DNA from: Candidatus Poribacteria bacterium
GTDB lineage: Bacteria > Poribacteria > WGA-4E > WGA-3G
Assembly: GCA_022825665.1 (NCBI GenBank)
Contig: JAJDWI010000113.1
Span: 1-38,797 of the forward strand
Length of the DNA: 38,797 nucleotides
Direction of reading: 5' to 3'
The notes beneath the pieces are model-generated. The model had not been told where the DNA came from, made no database searches, and saw nothing but the letters and a program-made list of their open reading frames with translations. Made by a program: the position numbers and the translations under genes. Positions 1-7,398 of this stretch are shown in pieces; position 1 is the first letter of the stretch; every line of letters begins with the position of its first letter.

Positions 1-2
1 CT

Positions 3-125
3 GCATTACGAAATACCGCATTAGCAGTATTCCGATTTGCTGGAGTTACAAGTATAGCTGATAAGATAAAATATTATGCTTCAAAACCTTTACTCGCAGT
101 TAACTTGATAACTGAGTGTTTTTAA
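3..125 (+). CDS. C-terminal end of a DDE transposase (ISAs1-like), cut by the window edge
   Basis: One frame is open from base 3 to a TAA at 123-125 and encodes 40 residues beginning ALRNTALAVFRFAGVTSIAD. That pattern (LRN..L...R.AG...IA...RYYA..P..A) resembles, from memory, the extreme C-terminus of ISAs1-type transposases. The upstream part and the catalytic residues lie outside the window, so intactness cannot be judged. The stop codon sits directly against an 18-bp terminal repeat (124-141), as expected for the 3' end of an insertion sequence. Family assignment is inference from a short tail. Confidence 0.5.
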   Translation, partial: ALRNTALAVFRFAGVTSIADKIKYYASKPLLAVNLITECF

Positions 126-141
126 AACTAAATAACCCTGC
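124..141 (+). mobile_element. Right terminal inverted repeat of the left-edge insertion sequence
   Basis: The 18 bases AAAACTAAATAACCCTGC follow the transposase stop codon. Their exact reverse complement occurs at 38656-38673. Read from the outside inward the end starts with CAGGG, which fits the ends I recall for ISAs1-family elements. No target duplication can be tested because the other end of this copy is not present. Confidence 0.5.
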
Positions 142-159
142 TCATCGCATAGTATAGCA

Positions 160-189
160 TTGACAAGAGGGTTAGGAACGTGCTAAAAT
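160..189 (+). promoter_or_regulatory. Sigma70-type promoter for the PHP-GT9 genes
   Basis: TTGACA (160-165) is followed after 18 bp by TAAAAT (184-189), with a TG one base upstream of the -10, giving an extended -10. It lies just outside the IS end and about 100 bp upstream of the PHP start codon. The leader ends in a strong Shine-Dalgarno, AAGGAGG, before ATG 293. The rest of 1-292 shows no other gene. Confidence 0.55.
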
Positions 190-292
190 TGTGTATTATC
201 ATGTGGTGTTTACACGTTACATATACATGTTAGAAACAACTATGTAGCATCTCTAATTAACCAGAAATTACAGAATCTTCAAGGAGGCATCA

Positions 293-1168
293 ATGTTCAG
301 TAACAACCCTTTTCGTCAATCAGGACAATGGTATCGAGGTAATACACATAGTCACAGTACAGAATCTGATGGTAGACTCTCAATCGCTGATCGTTTCTCA
401 GCTTATCAAGATGCGGGATACGATTTCCTTGTGTTAACAGATCACCGTAAGGTTAACGATGTTAGTGCATATAGTTCATCCGACTTTTTGGCGATTTCAG
501 GAAGCGAAGTGCACCCATCAAATCCTTACGGAGGACCAACATACCATTTCGTAGCTATAAATATCCATACAGCCGTGAATTGTGCGAATATGCATCCGAA
601 TGCAGTTCTTGATGAAATCAAAGAACAAGGTGGTGAAGCGGTTTTGTGTCACCCCTATTGGTGTGGACATACGATTACTGATTACCTACCATTGCGCAAT
701 TATTTCGCAATTGAAGTCTATAACGATACCTGTATGGGAATCGGTAAAGGATTTTCGGAACAATCATGGGATGATCTGTTGGATAAAGGTGGACCCGTGC
801 TGGGTATCGCTTCCGATGATTCACACGGTACGGAACATGACTGTTTCCACGGGTGGATAATGGTTAAAGCTGAAGAATTGACTCTCGATAGCATCATGGA
901 ATCTCTCCGTACTGGGGCGTTTTATTCTACACTTGGACCAGAAATCATTGACATAGACCTTCAAGACAACCAAATTTCTGTCAAGTGTTCAGAAGCACAA
1001 TCAATCGTATTTAAAGCAGAACGTAGTCGTGGTAGACGTTTCGTATCATCAAATGGAACACTACTGACTGAAGCATCTTATGCTGTCCCAGCACATACAA
1101 AATATGTTCGCATTGAAATAACCGATGTAACTGGTAAGAAAGCCTGGTCAAATCCTTTCTTTTTTTAA
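293..1168 (+). CDS. PHP-domain metal-dependent phosphoesterase (CehA/McbA-like)
   Basis: This 291-residue protein has the PHP signature. Metal-binding H19-S-H21 lies in NTHSHSTESDG, D50-H51 in LVLTDH, then GSEVH, the later CHPYW and a C-terminal SDDSHG. PHP enzymes hydrolyse phosphoesters with a cluster of two or three metal ions. The stand-alone CehA-type form is close to this length and its substrate is usually unknown. There is no signal peptide, so it is probably cytoplasmic. The start is set by an AAGGAGG Shine-Dalgarno. The stop overlaps the ATG of the glycosyltransferase by one base, so the two are probably translationally coupled. Family assignment is firm; the substrate is unknown. 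Confidence 0.85.
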   Translation: MFSNNPFRQSGQWYRGNTHSHSTESDGRLSIADRFSAYQDAGYDFLVLTDHRKVNDVSAYSSSDFLAISGSEVHPSNPYGGPTYHFVAINIHTAVNCANMHPNAVLDEIKEQGGEAVLCHPYWCGHTITDYLPLRNYFAIEVYNDTCMGIGKGFSEQSWDDLLDKGGPVLGIASDDSHGTEHDCFHGWIMVKAEELTLDSIMESLRTGAFYSTLGPEIIDIDLQDNQISVKCSEAQSIVFKAERSRGRRFVSSNGTLLTEASYAVPAHTKYVRIEITDVTGKKAWSNPFFF

Positions 1169-2253
1169 TGACTAAGATTCTCGTGTGTCATACAGGGGCA
1201 TGGATCGGTGACATGGTCCTTCTCACGCCAGCATTGCGCGCGCTAAAGCAGACATACCCAAATTCAAGTCTGACTTTTCTTATGCGACCACATGTTGCTG
1301 ATCTGATGAAAACGAATCCGTATGTTGACCACTGCATTGTTGATAGAAAAACGGATGGCACTCATCGTTCTTTTAAGGAATTATACCGTCGCATACGAGA
1401 AAATCAATTTGACATCGCTGTTGTACTACATCCTTCCTCATTCAGGAACGCTCTATTGCCATTCATTGCCCGGATACCGATTCGTGTTGGTTCAAACTAT
1501 AAAGGACGCAAACTATTTCTTACTTCCTCGCATAATGATAATGCTAATATCCACGAAGTAGATAGATATCTACAAGTGATACAACTTTTAAAAAAATATA
1601 TTGATCCTGAGACTAAAATTAATATTGATAAGCAATACAAAACAACATCATATTTAGAATATTGGCATACAGATGAGAACCGAGAATCACTCTTTGATTT
1701 ACTAAAAAAAGAAGGTGTATCTACAGAAGATCGGTTGATGGTTGTGAATTTAGGTACAACATGGCGTTCAAAACAGTGGCATGTTAGGAATTTTTCAGAT
1801 GTAATCAAATATATATCAGATTCTACACCAGAAATCAAAATTGTTTTGATAGGTTCAACTGATGAACTTAATCTTGTAGAACAATTGGAATTATCAGATT
1901 CAACCATTAACCTTGTCGGGAAAACAGATCTAATGCAACTTGGCGCATTATTGGAACGTTGTGATGTATGTCTAACTTGTGATAGTGGTCCTATGCATAT
2001 TGCAGCATCTGTTGGAACTCCCACGGTTGCACTGTTCGGTCCAACAGATCCAAAACGACACAAACCATACGGTAAAGGACATACCGTCATTGAAAAAACT
2101 GTGTCGTGTAGACCTTGTTACAAACGCACCTGCCACCGACAGGATCAACCGTATCTGTGCATGCAAGAAATAAAAGTAGACGAAGTCGTGAAATCAATAA
2201 TGACAATACTTAATCAGAATATAAATAGATTGGATTTAACTGAGGAAATCTAA
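1168..2253 (+). CDS. Glycosyltransferase family 9 (ADP-heptose:LPS heptosyltransferase-like)
   Basis: The 361-residue protein has the GT-B fold layout of family 9. It opens with an N-terminal GAWIGDMVLLTPALRAL loop, and the diagnostic C-terminal sugar-nucleotide site is DSGPMHIAASVGTPTVALFG, with D272. Family members transfer heptose from ADP-heptose to lipopolysaccharide core. A Cys-rich tail (CRPC then C and C within about 20 residues, near 315-335) is common in GT9 proteins that are not E. coli-type. The length is typical. It starts in a TAATG overlap with the PHP gene. It probably works in surface glycan or LPS assembly at the inner face of the membrane; the acceptor cannot be told from sequence. 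Confidence 0.85.
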   Translation: MTKILVCHTGAWIGDMVLLTPALRALKQTYPNSSLTFLMRPHVADLMKTNPYVDHCIVDRKTDGTHRSFKELYRRIRENQFDIAVVLHPSSFRNALLPFIARIPIRVGSNYKGRKLFLTSSHNDNANIHEVDRYLQVIQLLKKYIDPETKINIDKQYKTTSYLEYWHTDENRESLFDLLKKEGVSTEDRLMVVNLGTTWRSKQWHVRNFSDVIKYISDSTPEIKIVLIGSTDELNLVEQLELSDSTINLVGKTDLMQLGALLERCDVCLTCDSGPMHIAASVGTPTVALFGPTDPKRHKPYGKGHTVIEKTVSCRPCYKRTCHRQDQPYLCMQEIKVDEVVKSIMTILNQNINRLDLTEEI

Positions 2254-2384
2254 AGATGGTAATTGATCAGATACAATCCTATTAGGTTTTCTATGTTGAA
2301 TCTGATTAACACATTGAATTAACAACAAGAATCATTCTACAAGATACCATATAGTAAAATATATTAAAGGAAGTAAGGATCAGC

Positions 2385-3134
2385 ATGATTCAAGCATTAA
2401 TCTTTGATTTTGGTGGAACTTTAGATGGAAACGGTATACATTGGTTAGAACGAACATATCAGTTTATAAATAAACACCATCCTGAAATCACTCGTGAGGC
2501 TTTTGACGTTGCGGATAAAGCGACAATCTCAGAATTTGCATTTGGCGATTCCGCAGTTGATTGGTCATATCAGGAAGGCTCAATGTTACCTATCGGAGCA
2601 GTAGCAAATAGTGTTGCAGCGGAATGTACACTAAGAGAAACTGTAGATGCTATTGGTACAGGAGTATTTGCCAGACTTGATTTAAGTGAAGAATTGAAAG
2701 ATGAATACGTTGAATGGTTTTGCAAAGGAGTGTCCGAGAACCTCTCAGAAAACCGCGAATGGCTCAAAACACTTCACGGAACATATAAGCTTGGTGTAAT
2801 AAGCAATAATTTCGGCAATACACAAGGGTGGTGTGATGAATACCAACTAACACCATTAATGGATGTCATCATAGATTCCTCCGCTTTTGGTGTAGCAAAA
2901 CCTGATCCTAAAATATTCAAAGCAGCTTTATCGGAATTGGATGTAGCACCAACAGAGGCAATCTATGTCGGTGATAGCTACAAAGCAGACATGGTAGGCG
3001 CAAAGAATGTTGGAATGTGGACCGCATGGATGATAGGAAATCAGACTAAAGAATGTCCAGATCTATCCTTTGTAGATGTCCAACTCAACCATCTGCATGA
3101 ACTGACCGATTTTCTATCATCCAACATACCCTAA
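2385..3134 (+). CDS. HAD-superfamily hydrolase, subfamily IA
   Basis: A 249-residue soluble protein with HAD motif I as FDFGGTLD (nucleophile D8), motif II near GVISNN, motif III lysine in KPDPKIF and motif IV in VGDSYKAD. The usual second aspartate of DxD is replaced by glycine (D8-F-G10), as in some HAD-IA phosphatases, which may alter but need not abolish phosphatase activity. The alpha-helical cap lies between motifs I and II. It starts after an AGGAT ribosome site and is separated from the GT9 gene by 131 bp, where I see no strong promoter. The role could be phosphosugar dephosphorylation; the substrate is unknown. Confidence 0.8.
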   Translation: MIQALIFDFGGTLDGNGIHWLERTYQFINKHHPEITREAFDVADKATISEFAFGDSAVDWSYQEGSMLPIGAVANSVAAECTLRETVDAIGTGVFARLDLSEELKDEYVEWFCKGVSENLSENREWLKTLHGTYKLGVISNNFGNTQGWCDEYQLTPLMDVIIDSSAFGVAKPDPKIFKAALSELDVAPTEAIYVGDSYKADMVGAKNVGMWTAWMIGNQTKECPDLSFVDVQLNHLHELTDFLSSNIP

Positions 3135-3212
3135 GTATTAGCTTCAATTGAGTCTGACTGCATTATAAACGAAATTTGGTCTGAATCGTTTTAACATAAA
3201 GGAGTGACATAA

Positions 3213-3833
3213 ATGAGGAAGTTATTCATACATATAATTGTTATTTTCCTATGTTCCTTTTTTGTCGTTGCCGCAGAACAGAAGACAGAAGAATCAGTCA
3301 AGATTGATGAAAAAGTCAAGGAATGGAGTTTAAAAGACACAGATAACAAAAGTCGTTCTCTGAAGAAACTTAAAGAAGAGAAAAAGGTTATTCTTCTGAT
3401 ATTTCTTGCAACGAAATGTCCAGTGGTTGATGATTATATTGAACGTATTAATACATTATTCAAGGATTACAAGGAGAAAGATGTTCAGTTAGTTGGAATT
3501 CATTCTAACAAACATGAAACACTCGATGAAATCAAACAGTATAGGGAGAAACATAAACTTGAATTCCCTATTCTGTTAGACCCAAAAAACAATATAGCAG
3601 ACTATTTTAATGCGCGCAGAACACCTGAAGTATTTGTATTAAATAACGAAAACATACTCCTTTATAGAGGAGCAATTGACGATAGTCGTGAGAAACCTAA
3701 GAACCAGTATCTTAGACCAGTTTTGGACCTGGTATTAGATGGAAAAGTTATACCAGAAAAACAGAAAAAGACCCGCGCAATAGGATGCACTATAAAACGG
3801 GTCAGAAAAGCGGAATTAGATCGAACACCATAG
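3213..3833 (+). CDS. Secreted redoxin / thioredoxin-fold protein (AhpC-TSA type)
   Basis: This 206-residue protein starts with a signal peptide of about 21 residues ending VVAA. The thioredoxin fold follows: an N-terminal strand with WSLKDTDN, then ATKCPVVDDY with C69, and the cis-proline segment RRTPEVFVL. There is no CxxC; the second cysteine is C192 in the tail motif GCTIKR, which I recall from redoxin proteins of planctomycete-like bacteria. C69 would be the reactive cysteine and C192 a possible resolving one (inference). GGAG at 3201-3204 supports the start. It is probably periplasmic and could be a thiol peroxidase or disulfide reductase. Confidence 0.75.
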   Translation: MRKLFIHIIVIFLCSFFVVAAEQKTEESVKIDEKVKEWSLKDTDNKSRSLKKLKEEKKVILLIFLATKCPVVDDYIERINTLFKDYKEKDVQLVGIHSNKHETLDEIKQYREKHKLEFPILLDPKNNIADYFNARRTPEVFVLNNENILLYRGAIDDSREKPKNQYLRPVLDLVLDGKVIPEKQKKTRAIGCTIKRVRKAELDRTP

Positions 3834-3858
3834 TACATCCACCACAATAATTTGCATT

Positions 3859-4309
3859 TATAGTAAAATTCGTAATTACTTGGACACTTTGGTAGGTTTC
3901 GGTTTCCTAACCGAACCATAAGCGTCAATTTAAGAAGAAACGCGTTCGTAGTCGCGCAATTCATTGCGCCTCGGACATTCGTAGGGACGAGGTCGCCTCG
4001 TCCGTATTCTTACATATAGTCCCGTAGGTCGGAGTGAGCAAAGCAACCTCCGACATATATGTTATCTAAACCAAGATTTCCAGGATTGGGAGTTAGTGGG
4101 TATATATTCCGTTGTCCAGGAGGAAGGACTACCTTTTGCCAAGGAACATTGGCATACAATCTCTTATCCTGAAAATCCTGTAATCTTGAAAATCCTGGTT
4201 CAGACAACAAACAATTCAAACGGACAAGAAGCACTAAATTGATGCCTATGGTTCGGTTTCCTAACCGCACCTACCAGGGAGTATGAACATATTTTTGGAT
4301 TTCACTATA
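3859..4309. mobile_element. 451-bp non-coding TIR-bounded element (MITE-like), type C
   Basis: The ends are inverted copies of each other. 3859 reads TATAGTAAAATT and the complement from 4309 reads TATAGTGAAATCC. The similarity becomes strong further in: 3891-3932 matches the complement of 4235-4275, with a shared core of CCGAACCATA. Between the arms are compact hairpins: GCGCAAT/ATTGCGC (3954-3969), GGACGAGG/CCTCGTCC (3985-4003), GTCGGAG/CTCCGAC (4028-4054), and a wider CCAGGATT/AATCCTGG pair (about 4079-4198). No convincing ORF is present. TA at both tips suggests a TA target, as for IS630/Tc1-type elements (inference). This accounts for most of the 3834-4331 gap. Confidence 0.6.
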
Positions 4310-4331
4310 ATAAACTTCATTAGGATAAAAC

Positions 4332-6833
4332 ATGCTACGTTTCCTTTCACATACCTTGCAAGTCATCATCAGTCTCATCCTTGTTGCTTCCATAATGCTC
4401 TTTTTTGTTATCTGTTTTGGTATAGGAGTTGCAGGTGGATTCGTATTTGGGTGTTGGGAAGATGTTGCTTCTCTTGATCTTCAAAAATTAGAATACAAAC
4501 AGGATACACAGACTTGGAGGCAGAACCTTGAAGTATATTCATCAATTTGTGAAGTACAACTACAGGATACAACAACCTTTTTAATTGATAAATTGGAACG
4601 ACTGGAATACGAAAAAGTCTTACCAGGAAATAAAGGTATTAACGATCCTGGTCAATATCTAATACAATTGAGTGGTGAAACAGGAAAACAAAACGGTACT
4701 ATTGAGCTGTTTACAAGACATTTTGATTATCCATATATGGAAGATGAGTCCTTAGTAAAACGGGTTTATCTTACAGTAAATAGTGGAAAGATAATACTCA
4801 TGCACGACGATTCTGGTAATACAATCCGCAGTTTTTATCTTGAACCGGAATTAATCGCTGAACCTACCGAAGATGACACACGGACTAAACGTAAAATAAT
4901 CCGACTTGTAGATATGCCAACTAAATTAAAGGACGCTTTTATAGCAATTGAAGATAGACGGTTTTATCAACATTCTGGGATAGACGTTGTGAGACTGGTA
5001 GGGGCAATTACAGACTTTGTTGGAACCGGTAATGAGATTGAAGCAACAAGCACATTAACACAACAACTTACACGGAACGTCTACTTAGGTAAAGAACGAA
5101 ATCTACAAAGAAAAGTACGTGAAATGTTACTCGCTTTCCGAATAGAAAAACAACTATCAAAAGATCAAATTTTGGAAGGTTATCTTAATTATATCGATTT
5201 CGGACGATTCAAACATCAGCAATTATTTGGCGTTCAAAAAGCTGCTATGACGTTCTTTGGCAAAGAGGTATCAGAACTTGATTTCCATGAATGTGCTTTA
5301 CTCGCTGCAATTCCAAAGGGAACTACCATGTATTCTCCGGCAAAAAATCCTGAAAATGCACGAAAAAGACGCAATACCGTACTCAGGGCGATGCATCATC
5401 AAGGATTCATTACAGAGAAAGAGTATAATGAAAATCGGAATCAACCTATAAAGATACAACATTCATCTGAATCTTCTGTCAAAGCAAAAGAGTATACCGC
5501 AGGACACTTTATACGGCACATTAAGTCAGAACTTGAAAAAATACCAGAGATAAAAGATAGATTATATAATGAAGGTTTGAAGGTCTACACCACTATTGAT
5601 ATGTCAATGCAAACAGTCGGTGTAAATGCAATTGGCGACCACTTGCGATATATGGATAGAATATGGGGAAAGCACTTACCAAATTACGATACGAATAAGG
5701 AGAATAAAAACGGTATACACCCTATAACTAATTATCTACAGGCTGCTCTTATCGCATTTGAACCGCAAACCGGACAAGTAAAAGCAATGGTTGGTGGTAG
5801 AGATTTCTTTATTACTGACAAAGATTTTAAAGATAAACCAAATAAAAATGAATTTAATCGCACACTGGGTACGAAACGTGATCCTGCACGAAGACAACCA
5901 GGTTCGGCATTTAAACCCATTGTTTTTGCCGCACTCATGCAAGAACCTGCCATTGTCACGCCATCAACAATTCTTGTAGATGAAAGTTGGGGAATGATAC
6001 CTGCTCCCGGGCAACCAATGTGGTATCCAGACAACTACAGTAAAACTTTTAAAGGTCCACTTACCATTCGAGATGTCATAAAACGATCAATAAACGTTCC
6101 AACTGTCCGAGCTGCACTTGAAACATCTAAAAATGAAGATGGACTATGGGAAGGCATCAATCGTATCATAAAATTAACGCATCGAATGGGAATTGATAGT
6201 CCTATGATACCCGTTCCAGCACTCACATTAGGTGCATCTGGATTGAAGGTAGTTGAGTTAACTGCTGCTTATGGTGTGTTTGCAAATCGAGGTATACGTG
6301 TTGAACCGAGTTATGTTGAATATGTCGTAGATTCTGATGGAAAACCTATCTATCATAAACAACCTGAACGTACCCGTGTATTAGACGAAAAGGTGGCATA
6401 CCAAATTACTTCATTCTTACAGAGTGTAATAACAGAAGGCACAGGAATACGCGCAACAAGAAATCCTGCTTTTAATGGATGGGAGGTAGCTGGAAAAACT
6501 GGAACTACGAATGACAACGTAGATGCTTGGTTCGTTGGTTATTCAACTGATCTTGTTGTTGGTGTTTGGGTGGGACTTGACAGACAACGTTCTAATCGCA
6601 AAAACTATAATCAAGAAGGTGCAAAAGCTGCATTACCCATTTGGATACGCTTCATGGCAGAAGCTGCAAGAGGTCCAAAAAAGAAATTTCCTATACCTGA
6701 AGGTATAGAATTCTGGGAAATTGATAAAACGACAGGTCTACTTAAAAATAAAGATACATGTCCACCCGAAAACGTAAGTAATGAACCTTTCATCAAAGGA
6801 CAAGAACCTACCAAAATCTGCGACCAACATTAA
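4332..6833 (+). CDS. Bifunctional penicillin-binding protein, class A (PBP1A-like)
   Basis: An 833-residue peptidoglycan synthase anchored by one N-terminal membrane helix (about 10-40). The GT51 glycosyltransferase domain carries the catalytic motif AIEDRRFYQHSG (E207) and STLTQQLTRN. The transpeptidase domain has S525-AFK (SxxK), S586-I-N588 (SxN) and K722-TGT (KTG). It polymerises and crosslinks lipid II in the periplasm. About 170 extra residues lie between the membrane anchor and the GT51 domain; a UB2H-like or linker role is only a guess. The start has a weak AGGA site and lies 22 bp beyond the type C repeat element, whose right end supplies a TATAAT. Its length is usual for class A PBPs. 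Confidence 0.95.
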   Translation: MLRFLSHTLQVIISLILVASIMLFFVICFGIGVAGGFVFGCWEDVASLDLQKLEYKQDTQTWRQNLEVYSSICEVQLQDTTTFLIDKLERLEYEKVLPGNKGINDPGQYLIQLSGETGKQNGTIELFTRHFDYPYMEDESLVKRVYLTVNSGKIILMHDDSGNTIRSFYLEPELIAEPTEDDTRTKRKIIRLVDMPTKLKDAFIAIEDRRFYQHSGIDVVRLVGAITDFVGTGNEIEATSTLTQQLTRNVYLGKERNLQRKVREMLLAFRIEKQLSKDQILEGYLNYIDFGRFKHQQLFGVQKAAMTFFGKEVSELDFHECALLAAIPKGTTMYSPAKNPENARKRRNTVLRAMHHQGFITEKEYNENRNQPIKIQHSSESSVKAKEYTAGHFIRHIKSELEKIPEIKDRLYNEGLKVYTTIDMSMQTVGVNAIGDHLRYMDRIWGKHLPNYDTNKENKNGIHPITNYLQAALIAFEPQTGQVKAMVGGRDFFITDKDFKDKPNKNEFNRTLGTKRDPARRQPGSAFKPIVFAALMQEPAIVTPSTILVDESWGMIPAPGQPMWYPDNYSKTFKGPLTIRDVIKRSINVPTVRAALETSKNEDGLWEGINRIIKLTHRMGIDSPMIPVPALTLGASGLKVVELTAAYGVFANRGIRVEPSYVEYVVDSDGKPIYHKQPERTRVLDEKVAYQITSFLQSVITEGTGIRATRNPAFNGWEVAGKTGTTNDNVDAWFVGYSTDLVVGVWVGLDRQRSNRKNYNQEGAKAALPIWIRFMAEAARGPKKKFPIPEGIEFWEIDKTTGLLKNKDTCPPENVSNEPFIKGQEPTKICDQH

Positions 6834-6846
6834 CTACATCGGTTGT

Positions 6847-7028
6847 ATCCACATCCTAAAATTTGTTATCACTGTGTTTGGTAGAATAATCCGAATTTTC
6901 AGAGTCATTCTTGACTAAATAAGTCATAATTACCCTTTGAACTCAGACAGAATATAGGTTTATAGTACATGACAAATTTGTGTCATTTTCCCTCTGACTC
7001 TGAAAACTCTGAATCTTTAGAACGAAAG
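6847..7028 (+). repeat. Dispersed inverted-repeat family A, copy 1
   Basis: A segment of about 180 bp is repeated in reverse orientation at about 34567-34746. Each copy carries its own inverted arms: CCGAATTTTCAGAGTCA at 6891-6907 pairs with TGACTCTGAAAACTCTGAATC at 6995-7015, written here as TGACTCTGAAAACTCT plus GAATC. The central part is A+T rich and has no ORF. Shared blocks between copies include TCCACATCCTAAA, the two arms and GACTAAATAAGTCATAAT. It is a small non-autonomous repeat rather than a gene. Confidence 0.6.
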
Positions 7029-7148
7029 CATGGTGGATTATAGAATTAATTGGAAACTCTTTGGTGGTAGGAGAGAACTCCGATTCCCGTCTACCAAGTG
7101 TATGGTCCCGATTCGAATATCACTCTCATAAGCGATCTGACTAAATAC
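7029..7148 (-). repeat. Degenerate, inverted copy of element B
   Basis: The stretch begins CATGGTGGATTATAGAATTAA and continues into GGTAGGAGAGAACTCCGATTCCCG (7065-7088; split in evidence as GGTAGGAGAG then AACTCCGATTCCCG). Those blocks line up with the complement of the right half of the intact element at 7149-7284. The far end is too decayed to define, so the right boundary is approximate. Confidence 0.4.
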
Positions 7149-7284
7149 TATGGTGAACATTGGAATTAAAGAGACACATTTCTGTAGGAGCGATCTCCGA
7201 ATCGCGACAAAACTCACTGATAGTCGGGAATCGGAGTTCCCTCCTACAACTCAAAATTTCCTGTTAATTCTAAAGTTCACTATA
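7149..7284 (+). mobile_element. MITE-like element B, copy 1 (136 bp)
   Basis: Terminal inverted repeats: the left end is TATGGTGAACATTGGAATTA and the complement of the right end is TATAGTGAACTTTAGAATTA. Inside is a palindromic core in which GTAGGAGCGATCTCCGAATC pairs with a diverged complement running GATTCGG-like to CTCCTAC. The same element sits at 34315-34484. A reading frame crossing it is not a gene. With copy A and the degenerate B copy it fills the 6834-7398 gap in front of uvrB. Confidence 0.6.
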
Positions 7285-7398
7285 ATACTTTACCTATACT
7301 TTCTCCTCAAAACATGCTATACTACTCATACGATACCATTAGCATTAGTGCATACGCCAACCACTGAAAACTCTATAGATTTATAACTAAGGTAGAAT

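Noticed and set aside
1497-2090. A 197-codon minus-strand frame opposite the GT9 gene
   Set aside because: It is a shadow of a strong family member on the other strand.
4010-4270. An 86-codon minus-strand frame in the gap before the PBP gene
   Set aside because: It lies wholly inside the hairpin-rich element; the translation follows the repeats.
3859-4309. Structured RNA or riboswitch upstream of the PBP gene
   Set aside because: The inverted ends, TA tips and related copies elsewhere fit a mobile repeat better; no known riboswitch core was seen.
7150-7386. A 78-codon frame in the gap before uvrB
   Set aside because: It begins inside a TIR element, runs through its palindromic core and shows no protein-like pattern.
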